From an uncultured Tenacibaculum sp. (GTDB taxonomy: Bacteria; Bacteroidota; Bacteroidia; Flavobacteriales; Flavobacteriaceae), in NCBI RefSeq assembly GCF_947499065.1, contig NZ_CANMMT010000001.1:186001-250000 (forward strand): 64,000 nt of DNA, given 5' to 3'. Position numbers and translations under genes: made by a program. The notes below the pieces were generated by a model. It made no database searches, had not been told where the DNA came from, and saw nothing but the letters and a program-made list of their open reading frames with translations. Below, one piece after another: positions 37,165 through 46,227 of the stretch; the first letter of the stretch is position 1, and each line of letters opens with the position of its first letter.

Positions 37165-37746
37165 ATGAACGATTTTATTTTTTACTTTAAAATGGGCTTG
37201 TTTCATGTATTAGACATCAAAGCCTATGATCATATTTTATTTCTAATAGTACTTGCAGTTGTATATCAGTTTAAGCAATGGAAAAAAGTCTTATGGCTTA
37301 TTACATTGTTTACTATTGGGCACTCAATCACTTTAGCACTTTCTGCTTATGGAATACTAAATGTTAGAGCCGATTTAATTGAGTTTTTAATCCCTTTAAC
37401 TATATTCATTACTGGATTAATGAATGTACTTACTGCTAAAAAAGCATCTGTAGGAAAAGAAAATCAAAACTTATTTTTCGCTCTATTCTTTGGTTTAATT
37501 CACGGATTAGGTTTTTCTAACTATTTTAAAATGATGATTGGAAAAACTTCAGACAAATTAGTTCCTTTATTAGAATTTGCATTAGGTGTAGAAGCAGCTC
37601 AAGTTATTATTGTTTTACTTATTTTGTTAGTAGGTTCTTTAGTACAATCTGTATTTGGAGTAAACCGTCGCGACTGGATTTTAGTCGCATCATCTATTGT
37701 AATTGGTTTTGCTTTTCAAATGATGATAGATCGTGTTTTTTGGTAA
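37165..37746 (+). CDS. HupE/UreJ-type membrane protein
   Basis: The 193-residue protein has about six transmembrane segments and the HupE/UreJ_2 pattern: GLFHVLDIKAYDHILFLIVLA near the N-terminus, FTIGHSITLALSA and FGLIHGLGFSNYF. Histidines in these motifs could bind metal. HupE and UreJ relatives are nickel transporters, but no hydrogenase or urease gene is near, so the substrate is open. Confidence 0.82.
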   Translation: MNDFIFYFKMGLFHVLDIKAYDHILFLIVLAVVYQFKQWKKVLWLITLFTIGHSITLALSAYGILNVRADLIEFLIPLTIFITGLMNVLTAKKASVGKENQNLFFALFFGLIHGLGFSNYFKMMIGKTSDKLVPLLEFALGVEAAQVIIVLLILLVGSLVQSVFGVNRRDWILVASSIVIGFAFQMMIDRVFW

Positions 37747-37812
37747 AAAATTAACGCCTAAACACCTTAATTCTAATTATATTAGCGTTTCACATAACTA
37801 CCTAAATTACTC

Positions 37813-38235
37813 TTGAATAAAAAACAATTAAAATACGATAAGGCTTATTTAAAAATGGCTAGAGAATGGGGTAAATTATCTCATTGCAAACGAAAACAAG
37901 TTGGAGCCCTTATTGTAAAAGACCGTATGATTATTTCCGATGGATACAACGGAACTCCTTCAGGTTTTGAAAATTATTGTGAAGATGAGGAAGGATATAC
38001 TAAATGGTATGTATTACATGCAGAAGCAAATGCTATTTTAAAAGTAGCAGCATCTACACAATCGTGCAAAGATGCTACATTATATATTACACTTTCTCCA
38101 TGTCAACAATGTAGTAAATTAATTCATCAAGCAGGAATTAAACGGGTAGTATACGCAGAAGCATATAAAGATTGTTCTGGTATAGATTTTTTAGAAAAAG
38201 CTGGTGTTGAATTGACTTATTTACCTTATGAATAA
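37813..38235 (+). CDS. Deoxycytidylate deaminase family protein (TTG start)
   Basis: The 140-residue protein carries the zinc-dependent deaminase motifs HAEANAIL and LSPCQQCSKLIHQAG, which hold the His, the catalytic Glu and two Cys. It probably deaminates dCMP to dUMP for dTMP synthesis (ComEB-like). The start is TTG at 37813; the next in-frame ATG would remove the conserved segment that contains YDKAYLKMA. It overlaps the next gene by 8 bp. Confidence 0.88.
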   Translation: MNKKQLKYDKAYLKMAREWGKLSHCKRKQVGALIVKDRMIISDGYNGTPSGFENYCEDEEGYTKWYVLHAEANAILKVAASTQSCKDATLYITLSPCQQCSKLIHQAGIKRVVYAEAYKDCSGIDFLEKAGVELTYLPYE

Positions 38236-39790
38236 AAATAACTTACCTATATATTTATCAATAGCTGTTGTTTTCGGTATTCTTATCGGAACTTTTTTTA
38301 ACCAAGGAAACTCTAGTGGTTTAATTGGGAAAAACACTGCTAATGAAAGAAAAATTAAACGTCTTATTGATTATATAGATAATGATTATGTAGACAATGT
38401 AAACACCGATGAATTATTAGATGGTGCAATTACTGAAATGCTTGGTAAGTTAGATCCACATTCTGTTTATATTCCAAAAGAAAATCTTCAATTAGTTACC
38501 GAAAACATGCAAGGTAATTTTGTTGGAATTGGTGTTCAGTTTAGAATGATTGGTGATACCATTACCGTTATTTCTCCAATAAAAGGTGGACCTAGTATTA
38601 AAAAAGGAATTAAAGCTGGTGATAGAATTTTGTTAGCAAATAAAGATACTCTTTATGGAAAGAGGCTTCAAACTTCTCAAATAATGAAGGCTTTAAAAGG
38701 TAAGCCTAACACCAAAGTAGACATACAAATTTACAGAAAAACAAACGATAGTATTTTTGACGTAACTATTAATAGAGGAAAAGTAAATATAAAAAGTGTT
38801 GATGTAGCTTATATGCTAAACGATAGCATTGGTTATATAAAATTAGATCGTTTTGCTCGAAATACTTATAAAGAATTCAAAAGTTCTTTAGACAATCTTT
38901 TAGAAGATGGAATGACCGACTTAGTTCTTGATCTTCGTGGAAATGGTGGTGGTTTTATTGATATAGCTAATAGTATTGTTGATGAATTTTTAGAAGACCA
39001 AAAATTAATTGTTTTCACTAAAAATAACAAAGGTGATGTTGTTGAATCTTTTGCTACCGAAAAAGGAGATTTTGAAAAAGGCGGTTTATATGTTTTAATT
39101 GACGAAAACTCTGCCTCTGCTTCTGAAATTGTAGCTGGTGCTTTACAAGATAATGACAAAGGTATTATTATTGGACGTCGTTCTTTTGGAAAAGGATTGG
39201 TACAACAGGAAATGGATTTAGGTGATGGGTCAGCTGTTAGACTAACTACCGCTAGATATTATACTCCTACCGGACGCTCAATTCAGAAACCCTATAAAAA
39301 AGAAAACACAACTTCTTCTTACGATAGCGATATTAGAAATCGCTACTCAAACGGAGAACTTTTTAACAGAGATAGTATCAAAACAATAGACAGTTTAAAA
39401 TTTACAACTCCTAAAGGAAAAACTGTTTATGGCGGTGGTGGTATTATTCCTGATCATTTTGTTTCCGTAGATACAACATCTTATATACCAACTATATTTT
39501 TTAGATCATTAAACAACTACGCATTTAACTATGTAGACAACAATCGTAAAAAACTTGCTAAAATTACAGTTGAAGATTTTATAAAGAATTTTGATAAGGA
39601 CAATACTATTTCTGATCAGTTTTTATCTAAATTCAAAGACTATCAATTATCACAAAGAACAAAAAAACAACTAAGAGATAATCTTAAAACATTAATAGCT
39701 CGAGAACTCTTTAGCGACGAAGGTTTATACAAAGTAAATCAACCAAATGACAAAATGCTTCAAAAAGTTTTTGAACTAGAATCTCAATAA
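38228..39790 (+). CDS. S41-family C-terminal processing peptidase
   Basis: The 520-residue protease has an N-terminal signal anchor (LPIYLSIAVVFGILIGTFF). A PDZ domain (about 85-175, with FVGIGVQFR and IKAGDRIL) is followed by the S41 catalytic core with LRGNGGGFIDIA, catalytic Ser in ENSASASEIVAGALQDN and Lys in FGKGLVQ. Ctp/Prc proteases trim or degrade envelope proteins in the periplasm. The start lies within the end of the deaminase gene, suggesting coupling. A strong terminator follows. Confidence 0.93.
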   Translation: MNKNNLPIYLSIAVVFGILIGTFFNQGNSSGLIGKNTANERKIKRLIDYIDNDYVDNVNTDELLDGAITEMLGKLDPHSVYIPKENLQLVTENMQGNFVGIGVQFRMIGDTITVISPIKGGPSIKKGIKAGDRILLANKDTLYGKRLQTSQIMKALKGKPNTKVDIQIYRKTNDSIFDVTINRGKVNIKSVDVAYMLNDSIGYIKLDRFARNTYKEFKSSLDNLLEDGMTDLVLDLRGNGGGFIDIANSIVDEFLEDQKLIVFTKNNKGDVVESFATEKGDFEKGGLYVLIDENSASASEIVAGALQDNDKGIIIGRRSFGKGLVQQEMDLGDGSAVRLTTARYYTPTGRSIQKPYKKENTTSSYDSDIRNRYSNGELFNRDSIKTIDSLKFTTPKGKTVYGGGGIIPDHFVSVDTTSYIPTIFFRSLNNYAFNYVDNNRKKLAKITVEDFIKNFDKDNTISDQFLSKFKDYQLSQRTKKQLRDNLKTLIARELFSDEGLYKVNQPNDKMLQKVFELESQ

Positions 39791-39797
39791 AAACAAG

Positions 39798-39826
39798 GCC
39801 TCGTAAATTTACGAGGCTTTTTTTTA
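39798..39826 (+). terminator. Intrinsic terminator after the S41 protease
   Basis: Positions 39798-39817 form a perfect 20-bp palindrome and are followed by an uninterrupted T tract. Confidence 0.92.
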
Positions 39827-39902
39827 TAAAAAATTTAATATCACATGTAACCTTTCTGTAAATTGATGGTTTTTAATATAGAAACTAATCAAAACTAACA
39901 CA

Positions 39903-40448
39903 TTGAAACATCTAACTGATGAAGATTTAATGCTAGCAGTAGCTAAAGGAGATTTAGATACTATGTCGATTTTATTCGACAGATATCATGTGCGCATCTA
40001 CAATTTCTTTAATAAGATGATTCAAAATAAAATGGTTAGTGAAGATTTAACTCAAGATGTTTTTATCAAAGTTTTAAAATATAGAACATCTTATAAAAAT
40101 GGAAATTTTGCTTCTTGGATATATACCATAGCTAGAAACATTTTTTCAACATACTATCAAAAACAGAAAAAAGAGAGAACTAATATTATTGAAGATGATA
40201 AACTTAACTCAGAATTAATTGAATCATCAACAAATAATAAAGAAGAAATAGAACATTTAAAAGTAGCCTTATTACAACTAAATAATTCAGATAGAGAATT
40301 AATTGTAATGCATCGCTACCAAGGAATAAAATACGAGCAAATTGCTGAAATAATAGGAAGTTCAGAAAATGCCGTAAAGGTGAAAGTGCATAGAGCATTA
40401 AAAAAACTAAAAAACATTTATTTTCAAACAGTAGGTAATGAAGTGTAA
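39903..40448 (+). CDS. ECF-type RNA polymerase sigma factor (TTG start)
   Basis: The 181-residue protein has sigma region 2 (about 20-85; DLTQDVFIKVLKYR and FASWIYTIARNIF) and region 4 (about 120-170; RELIVMHRYQGIKYEQIAEIIGSSENAVKVKVHRALKKL). The start is TTG at 39903, giving the family-like KHLTDEDLMLAVAKGD. It overlaps the downstream anti-sigma gene by 11 bp, the usual arrangement for a sigma/anti-sigma pair. It probably drives this operon. Confidence 0.92.
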   Translation: MKHLTDEDLMLAVAKGDLDTMSILFDRYHVRIYNFFNKMIQNKMVSEDLTQDVFIKVLKYRTSYKNGNFASWIYTIARNIFSTYYQKQKKERTNIIEDDKLNSELIESSTNNKEEIEHLKVALLQLNNSDRELIVMHRYQGIKYEQIAEIIGSSENAVKVKVHRALKKLKNIYFQTVGNEV

Positions 40449-41208
40449 CGATATAGAAAATAAACTAATAGATTATATTGAGAAGAACCTTACCAAAGAA
40501 GAATCTTTAATAGTCGAAAAACATATTGAAAGTTGTATTACTTGTCAAAAAGAAGTGAAAGAAATGAAACTTTTTTTAGATGTAATTGATAATGATATAG
40601 AAGAAACACCTTCAAACAACTTAAAATTAAATTTTGAAACGTTTTTAAACAAGGAAAAAGAGCAACCTAAAGTTATACCAATACAACCAAAAACAAATTG
40701 GAAATCGCATATCCGTGTTGCTGCTAGTATCCTTATAGTTGTTAGTGCTTTTTTAATAGGTAAATATCAATCGGCAATTGGTTCTAGTAACTTAACCTTT
40801 GCTGAGAAACAAAAAATAGAAAAAGAAAATCAAGTATTGGCTTTATTAGAAAATCAATCAGCAAGTAAAAGAATTTTAGCAGTAAGTAATGCTGAAAAAT
40901 TCACAAAAAACGACATAAAAATAATTGATGCTCTTATAAATAAACTATTCAATGATGAGAACGTAAATGTACGTTTGGCTGCAGCAGAAGTACTCTCCAA
41001 ATTCTCATCATTAGAAAAAGTAAAAGCTGCATTAATCAAATCGCTAGAAACAGAAAAAGTACCCTCAATGCAAATTGAATTAATTCAAATCTTAGGAAAT
41101 ATACACGAAAAAAGAGCGCTCGAACCTATGAAAGAATTATTAGAAAAAGAAGAAACACCAAATTACGTAAAACAAGAAATTCAGTATAACATACCTAATT
41201 TACTGTAA
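40438..41208 (+). CDS. Anti-sigma factor: zf-HC2 domain, membrane helix, HEAT repeats
   Basis: The 256-residue protein has an N-terminal zinc-binding anti-sigma domain with His28 and the CxxC of ESCITCQKE. A single transmembrane helix lies near residues 90-108 (VAASILIVVSAFLIG). The extracytoplasmic part (about 150-256) shows HEAT-like repeats (DENVNVRLAAAEVLSKFSS and MQIELIQILGNIHEKRALEPM). It would hold the preceding sigma factor at the membrane until a periplasmic signal is sensed, with the HEAT part as candidate sensor. Confidence 0.88.
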   Translation: MKCNDIENKLIDYIEKNLTKEESLIVEKHIESCITCQKEVKEMKLFLDVIDNDIEETPSNNLKLNFETFLNKEKEQPKVIPIQPKTNWKSHIRVAASILIVVSAFLIGKYQSAIGSSNLTFAEKQKIEKENQVLALLENQSASKRILAVSNAEKFTKNDIKIIDALINKLFNDENVNVRLAAAEVLSKFSSLEKVKAALIKSLETEKVPSMQIELIQILGNIHEKRALEPMKELLEKEETPNYVKQEIQYNIPNLL

Positions 41209-41224
41209 AAAACATACAAGAATC

Positions 41225-42061
41225 ATGAAAAAAATCATTTTAATATTATTATTAATTAGCGGTGTTGTAACTGCTCAAAACAAAGAATACAAACACTCTT
41301 TATCAGGGATTAAAAAAGTACGAATAGAAACAAATACTACAACAAAAATTACAGTAGGTACATCCAACTCTTTAGTACTTAAAAACTATAAACATTCTCA
41401 CAACGATTGTAACAATTGCGATCATGATGATGACCACGACCATGATAACAGATTTCCTTATAATAATCATGATAAAACAAAAAAAGACAAACGAAAAGGT
41501 TTAACAGCAATTTATCCTGGAGGTAAAGACAATACAAATGGTTATGGATTTTCTCTAGAGAAAGAAGGAGATGTACTTTATGTTAAAGATTTAAAATCTC
41601 ACTTTCAACGTAGTGGTATTCATTTAGAACTTCCAAAAAATATCGACATTTCTGTTGACACAGGCAACTTAGGAAGTCTAAATATAGAAGGTTTTACTTC
41701 TGAAGTTGAAGCTAATACCAATGTAGGAAGAATTACCATGATGGATGTTACAGGGCCTATAACGGCACACTCTACTGTTGGACCAATAAATATTGAATTT
41801 TCTAAAGTTAGTCAATCATCACCTATTACAGTAAGCTCCTCTACTAGTGAAATAGATGTTGCCATTCCTTCTTACACAAAAGCAAATCTAGAATTAAAAA
41901 CTAACGGAACCGTGTACACTAATTTTGATATTGAAATTCCTACCAAAAAAGGAATGAAAAACGTAAGTGGAGCTAAAAGTATCGTGAGTACTATTAATAA
42001 TGGAGGCGTAAAAATTAAATTAAAATCGTCTTTAGGAAACATTTATTTACGCAAAAAATAA
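41225..42061 (+). CDS. Secreted DUF4097 protein with His/Asp/Cys-rich loop
   Basis: The 278-residue protein has a signal peptide ending VTAQ (1-18) and a DUF4097-like beta-helix (about 120-278; SGIHLELPKNIDISVDTGN, VEANTNVGRITMMDVTG and GGVKIKLKSSLGNIYLRKK). An insert at residues 57-83 carries six His, two Cys and many Asp, a likely metal site. It is 16 bp after the anti-sigma gene and probably in the same regulon. Function unknown. Confidence 0.82.
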   Translation: MKKIILILLLISGVVTAQNKEYKHSLSGIKKVRIETNTTTKITVGTSNSLVLKNYKHSHNDCNNCDHDDDHDHDNRFPYNNHDKTKKDKRKGLTAIYPGGKDNTNGYGFSLEKEGDVLYVKDLKSHFQRSGIHLELPKNIDISVDTGNLGSLNIEGFTSEVEANTNVGRITMMDVTGPITAHSTVGPINIEFSKVSQSSPITVSSSTSEIDVAIPSYTKANLELKTNGTVYTNFDIEIPTKKGMKNVSGAKSIVSTINNGGVKIKLKSSLGNIYLRKK

Positions 42062-42091
42062 CCTAACACACAACAACATAAAACTATAAAA

Positions 42092-42823
42092 ATGAAAAGA
42101 TTACTCTTATTCATAGGATTACTATTGACTTATAGTAACCTAGCAGCACAAAAAAAAGTAACTAAAAATAGAAAAGCATCAGGAATTAACGAAGTATATA
42201 TTCATGTGAAATTTGCTAAAGAAATAAAAATCGAAAACTGGTCAAAAAATGAAATTTCAGTACAAGCTACAGTAAATATAAACGACAATAAAGACAATGA
42301 TTTTTTTAGCTTGAAGGAAGAAAAAACAGGAACTATTTATACAATAAAATCTAACTATGGTGATTTATTTAAGAAACATAAAAAGCATACAATAATTCAT
42401 AGTGGCGAAGGATGTAATAGTTACAACTACTGTTCAAATCATAATGAAATGAAAATAAGCTATATTATTTATGCTCCTAAAAATATGCAACTTAAAATAA
42501 AGAGTATTTCTGGAAATGTAGACGCTCAAGCCTATAACGGCAAATTATCCTTAGACTTAGTTAGTGGAAATATTACCATAAAAAAACATTCTAAGTCTAT
42601 GAATTTAAAAACTGTAAGTGGCGACATTGATGTTGCTATTTCAGATGCTAAATTTAAAGCACAAACCTTAACAGGCACAGTATACTCTAACTTAGATATT
42701 GATTTTGATAAAAACAGGAGTAAGTCTTATGGAAACCAAAAGATATACGGAACTGTAAAAAACGGAAAGGCTTCGTTACAATTAAAAACTGTAAGTGGTG
42801 ATATATTTTTACGTAAAATATAA
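42092..42823 (+). CDS. Secreted DUF4097 protein, paralogue of the preceding gene
   Basis: The 243-residue product has a signal peptide ending LAAQ (1-20). Its C-terminal half is like that of its neighbour and ends in the same GDIFLRK type. The shorter insert (about 95-118) again combines His with two Cys (C108, C113). It is the last gene of the sigma/anti-sigma operon, before a strong terminator. Role unknown. Confidence 0.82.
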   Translation: MKRLLLFIGLLLTYSNLAAQKKVTKNRKASGINEVYIHVKFAKEIKIENWSKNEISVQATVNINDNKDNDFFSLKEEKTGTIYTIKSNYGDLFKKHKKHTIIHSGEGCNSYNYCSNHNEMKISYIIYAPKNMQLKIKSISGNVDAQAYNGKLSLDLVSGNITIKKHSKSMNLKTVSGDIDVAISDAKFKAQTLTGTVYSNLDIDFDKNRSKSYGNQKIYGTVKNGKASLQLKTVSGDIFLRKI

Positions 42824-42853
42824 CTCATCTTACAAAAACAAAACATTCACTCA

Positions 42854-42898
42854 ATACTTCTTTTAAGATTTTTCTCTTAAAAGAAGTATTTTTTTTTT
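42854..42898 (+). terminator. Strong intrinsic terminator of the sigma-DUF4097 operon
   Basis: Arms 42854-42868 and 42875-42889 form a perfect 15-bp stem with a 6-nt loop and a 10-nt T run. Confidence 0.93.
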
Positions 42899-42986
42899 GC
42901 ATAAAAGACAACCTATATGCAAAAAAGAATGTCTTATTTATATATTTACAACTAATAAAAAAAGTTAACCAAAAACTCTATTCACT

Positions 42987-44105
42987 ATGAAAAAAAACCT
43001 TTTATTACTTCTTTCTATCTGCTTTATTATGGTTTCTTGCCAAAAAGAAAAACAACATAACGGGCATCCTGTAATTAACGCAAATTCTACAGGCACAAAA
43101 TATAAAATTGCAGAAAATTGGTATGACGGATGGTGGTCAATAGCACCACAAGTAAAACACGACACCTTAAAAGTCTTATGTTATTCAAATCCTGAAAAGT
43201 TTATTTTTAAAACAGATATTGATAGTATATCCTTTGACGTATCAGCTGGTAAATCCTATGATTTTTATGTTAACCTTAAAGATTCTACCTATGCGCATAC
43301 TATTATTACAGGAATTGATTTCCCTAAAGATAAAATAAAGTACGCCACAACCCCTCAAGACACAACCTTTAACATCTTATATGAAGAAAACAAAGGAAAT
43401 TCATACTTGTCTGAATTAGCGGCTAAATACCCTGTTCAGGAATTTAAAAAAGATATTACTGATACTGAAAAATTATTACAAATATTAGACTGGACAAATT
43501 CTAGATGGAAGCATAATGGAAATAATTCCCCAAGTAAATCTGACCCTATTACAATTTTAGATGAAGCAAAAGCTGGTGGTAATTTTCCTTGCTTTGCTTA
43601 TGCTATAGTTCTTAAAGCACAATTAGAAAATGCTGGTTTTAAATCTAGAACCATTTATTTAAAAACAAAAGATGCTGAAACAAGAAAATCATCTCCTGGT
43701 CATGTTGCTACTGAAGTATATGTTAACAGTTTAAACAAATGGGTATTTCTAGATGGGCAATTTAACATTATGCCTTCTCTTAACAATGTTCCTTTAAATG
43801 CTGTTGAATTTCAAGATGCTCTAACAAATAACTACAAAGACTTAAAACTAAAAAGTTTAAAAAAGGTTTCTAAAAGACAATATGCTGAGTTTGTATACGA
43901 CTACCTGTATTATTTAGATACTAGTTTAGATCACAGAACTAGAATAGGCTCTAATATTGAAGCACATAAAATTAAAGATAAAACAAGTATAATGCTTGCT
44001 CCAGTTGGCGCACCAAACCTTACAAAAGTGAATTTTTGGGACTTGACAATAGATTACTGTTTATATACTAACTCATTAAATGATTTTTACGCTAAACCAC
44101 AATAA
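42987..44105 (+). CDS. Lipoprotein with transglutaminase-like cysteine-protease domain
   Basis: The 372-residue protein has a lipoprotein signal (lipobox MVSC, Cys18). An N-terminal beta domain of about 130 residues precedes a transglutaminase-like core (about 165-285). Its candidate triad is Cys in NFPCFAYAIVLK, His in SPGHVATEVYV and Asp in WVFLDGQFN. Such bacterial enzymes act as peptidases or amidases rather than true transglutaminases. It would face the periplasm or cell surface. No operon partner is evident. Confidence 0.82.
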   Translation: MKKNLLLLLSICFIMVSCQKEKQHNGHPVINANSTGTKYKIAENWYDGWWSIAPQVKHDTLKVLCYSNPEKFIFKTDIDSISFDVSAGKSYDFYVNLKDSTYAHTIITGIDFPKDKIKYATTPQDTTFNILYEENKGNSYLSELAAKYPVQEFKKDITDTEKLLQILDWTNSRWKHNGNNSPSKSDPITILDEAKAGGNFPCFAYAIVLKAQLENAGFKSRTIYLKTKDAETRKSSPGHVATEVYVNSLNKWVFLDGQFNIMPSLNNVPLNAVEFQDALTNNYKDLKLKSLKKVSKRQYAEFVYDYLYYLDTSLDHRTRIGSNIEAHKIKDKTSIMLAPVGAPNLTKVNFWDLTIDYCLYTNSLNDFYAKPQ

Positions 44106-44226
44106 ATCAATTGTTTTAATAATTTTCAATTAAATTAGTAACTCTAAGTTATAAAAAAATTAAAGAAGTGTCCTCTTTACATTTCTGACATACGTCTTAA
44201 TAGTAAATAATTTAAAACTTTAATTT

Positions 44227-44574
44227 ATGAAAAATTTTATGATGATTTTTATCGGTAAAGAATATATCGATTTAGGACTTTCAGAAGAAGATGTACAAGC
44301 AAGAATGGAAAAATGGTTTGCTTGGAGTAACAAAATGGAGCAAGCTGGAATTTTACGTGGAGGTGAGGCTTTGACTCCACAAATAAGACGTGTTACTGGA
44401 AAAAACAGAACAATTACAGACTTAACTTCAGCAGATGTAAAAGAAGTTGTTGGTGGATACTTTTTAGTTGAGGCTAAAGATTTTAACGAAGTGCAAGAAA
44501 TTGCACAAGATTTCCCTGATTATGACTTAGGGAATACTGTAGAAATTCGTGAAATCATGGTATTTGACAAATAA
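44227..44574 (+). CDS. YCII/DGPF-family protein
   Basis: The 115-residue protein matches the YCII-related (DGPF) pattern: MKNFMMIFIGKEY, WFAWSNKMEQAGILRGGEALTP and GGYFLVEAKDFNEVQEIAQDFP. The DGPF tetrapeptide itself is changed to a TSADVKE segment. These proteins are typical neighbours of ECF42 sigma factors and their biochemical role is unknown. Its stop overlaps the sigma start by one base (TAATG). Confidence 0.88.
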   Translation: MKNFMMIFIGKEYIDLGLSEEDVQARMEKWFAWSNKMEQAGILRGGEALTPQIRRVTGKNRTITDLTSADVKEVVGGYFLVEAKDFNEVQEIAQDFPDYDLGNTVEIREIMVFDK

Positions 44575-45812
44575 TGAAAAACTCTCACATAGATCATCTT
44601 TTCCGCCATCATAGCGGAAAGATGATTTCTGTTTTAACTCGAATCTTTGGACTTTCTAACTTAGAGATTATAGAAGATGCTATTCAAGATACTTTTTTAA
44701 AAGCAAGTATTAGTTGGCAAAATAAAAATCCAGAAAATCCAGAAGCATGGCTAACTCAAGCTGCTAAAAATAGAGTACTTGATCTTTTCAGAAAACTTAA
44801 AGCAGAACAAAAGTACCTCCCCGAAATTAAAAGTGGGATTGAAGTTATAAGTATTAACGAATTGTTCTTAGACTCTGAAATTGAAGATGCACAGTTACGA
44901 ATGATTTTTACTGCCTGTCACCCAAACTTAGCTCCAAAAGACAGAATTACCTTTGCTTTAAAAACTATTTCTGGATTTAGTATAAAAGAAATAGCATCTG
45001 CTTTGCTCACTAAAGAAGAAACGATTAAAAAACGTTTATTAAGAGCTAGAAAGACAATTAAAAAAACAAAACTTGAATTTAAAATCCCTCAAGGCAATGA
45101 GCTTCCCCATCGTATAGAAAGTGTCTTAGAAGTTCTATATCTAATCTTTAACGAAGGTTTTCATTCAAATAAAAAAGAAATTTTAATACAAAAAGAGTTA
45201 TGTGGAGAAGCAATGCGTTTGTGCAAAAGCTTATTAAAAAATAAACACACAAATATTTCTGCAAGTTATGCCTTATTTGGTTTAATGTGTTTTCATGCTG
45301 CTCGTTTAGATGCTAAAATAAACACAGAAAATGAATTATTAGATTTAAGAGAACAAGATAGAAACAAATGGTCTTTTCCTTTAATTCAATTAGGCAATGC
45401 TATGATGAACAAAGCTGTGGAAGGTAATGTATTCTCTTCTTATCATTATGAAGCTGCTATAGCTTCAGAACATATCAAAGCTCCAAGTTTTAAACAAACT
45501 AATTGGAATAAAATATTGCAATGGTATCAATGCTTACACAAACTACAACCCAATCCTTCTCATTTACTAACTATGGCTGTTGTTTGTTTACAAAACAAAA
45601 ACTACATTAAAGCCAATTATTATTTTGATCAATTACAACCTGACATTCTAGAACAGCGTTCTTATTTATTTTACGGTGCTAAAGCAGATTACTTTTTTGC
45701 AATAAATAACAAAGAAGAAGCTATAAAAAATATTGATTTAGCTATTGAAAAGGTTACCAATAAATTCGAAAAAGAATACTTAAAAAAGAAGAAAGCTACT
45801 TTTAAAAACTAA
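44574..45812 (+). CDS. ECF42-like sigma factor with C-terminal extension
   Basis: The 412-residue protein has sigma region 2 (about 5-70; IEDAIQDTFLKA and PEAWLTQAAKNRVLDLFRK) and region 4 (about 110-165; ITFALKTISGFSIKEIASALLTKEETIKKRLLRARK). A long C-terminal helical extension follows (about 175-412; EVLYLIFNEGFHSNKKE), with TPR-like repeats near the end. This architecture and a coupled DGPF gene define the ECF42 type, which acts without an anti-sigma factor and is controlled through its own extension. Confidence 0.9.
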   Translation: MKNSHIDHLFRHHSGKMISVLTRIFGLSNLEIIEDAIQDTFLKASISWQNKNPENPEAWLTQAAKNRVLDLFRKLKAEQKYLPEIKSGIEVISINELFLDSEIEDAQLRMIFTACHPNLAPKDRITFALKTISGFSIKEIASALLTKEETIKKRLLRARKTIKKTKLEFKIPQGNELPHRIESVLEVLYLIFNEGFHSNKKEILIQKELCGEAMRLCKSLLKNKHTNISASYALFGLMCFHAARLDAKINTENELLDLREQDRNKWSFPLIQLGNAMMNKAVEGNVFSSYHYEAAIASEHIKAPSFKQTNWNKILQWYQCLHKLQPNPSHLLTMAVVCLQNKNYIKANYYFDQLQPDILEQRSYLFYGAKADYFFAINNKEEAIKNIDLAIEKVTNKFEKEYLKKKKATFKN

Positions 45813-45878
45813 TTTTAACTTAAGTTGTTTTGCTTTTTTTAAAAAGATAAATTAGTTTTCAGTTCTAAAAATTAAACA

Positions 45879-46220
45879 ATGAACAACAATCACATAAATT
45901 ACATTGAATTTAAAGCTAAAAACATTGAAAAAATAAAACAATTTTATTCAAAAGCTTTTGATTGGACTTTTACTGATTACGGTCCTACCTACACCGCTTT
46001 TTCTAGTAGTGGATTAGAAGGTGGATTTGAAAAAACTGATGAAGAAATAAACAATGGAGCTTTGGTAGTTTTATATAACGAAAACTTAGAAGAAATTAAA
46101 AAACATATTATCGAATTAAACGGAACCATTTCTAAAGAAATATTTTCTTTTCCTGGAGGAAAAAGATTTCATTTCAAAGATCCTTCTGGAAACGAACTAG
46201 CCATTTGGTCTGACAAATAA
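45879..46220 (+). CDS. VOC-family (glyoxalase-like) protein
   Basis: The 113-residue protein shows one vicinal-oxygen-chelate domain: NYIEFKAKNIEKIKQFYSKAF at the N-terminus and FHFKDPSGNELAIWSDK at the C-terminus, whose Glu is the usual metal ligand. Substrate unknown. VOC genes often accompany ECF42/DGPF sets, so it may belong to that regulon; the 66-bp gap leaves a separate transcript possible. Confidence 0.87.
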   Translation: MNNNHINYIEFKAKNIEKIKQFYSKAFDWTFTDYGPTYTAFSSSGLEGGFEKTDEEINNGALVVLYNENLEEIKKHIIELNGTISKEIFSFPGGKRFHFKDPSGNELAIWSDK

Positions 46221-46227
46221 AACCTAA

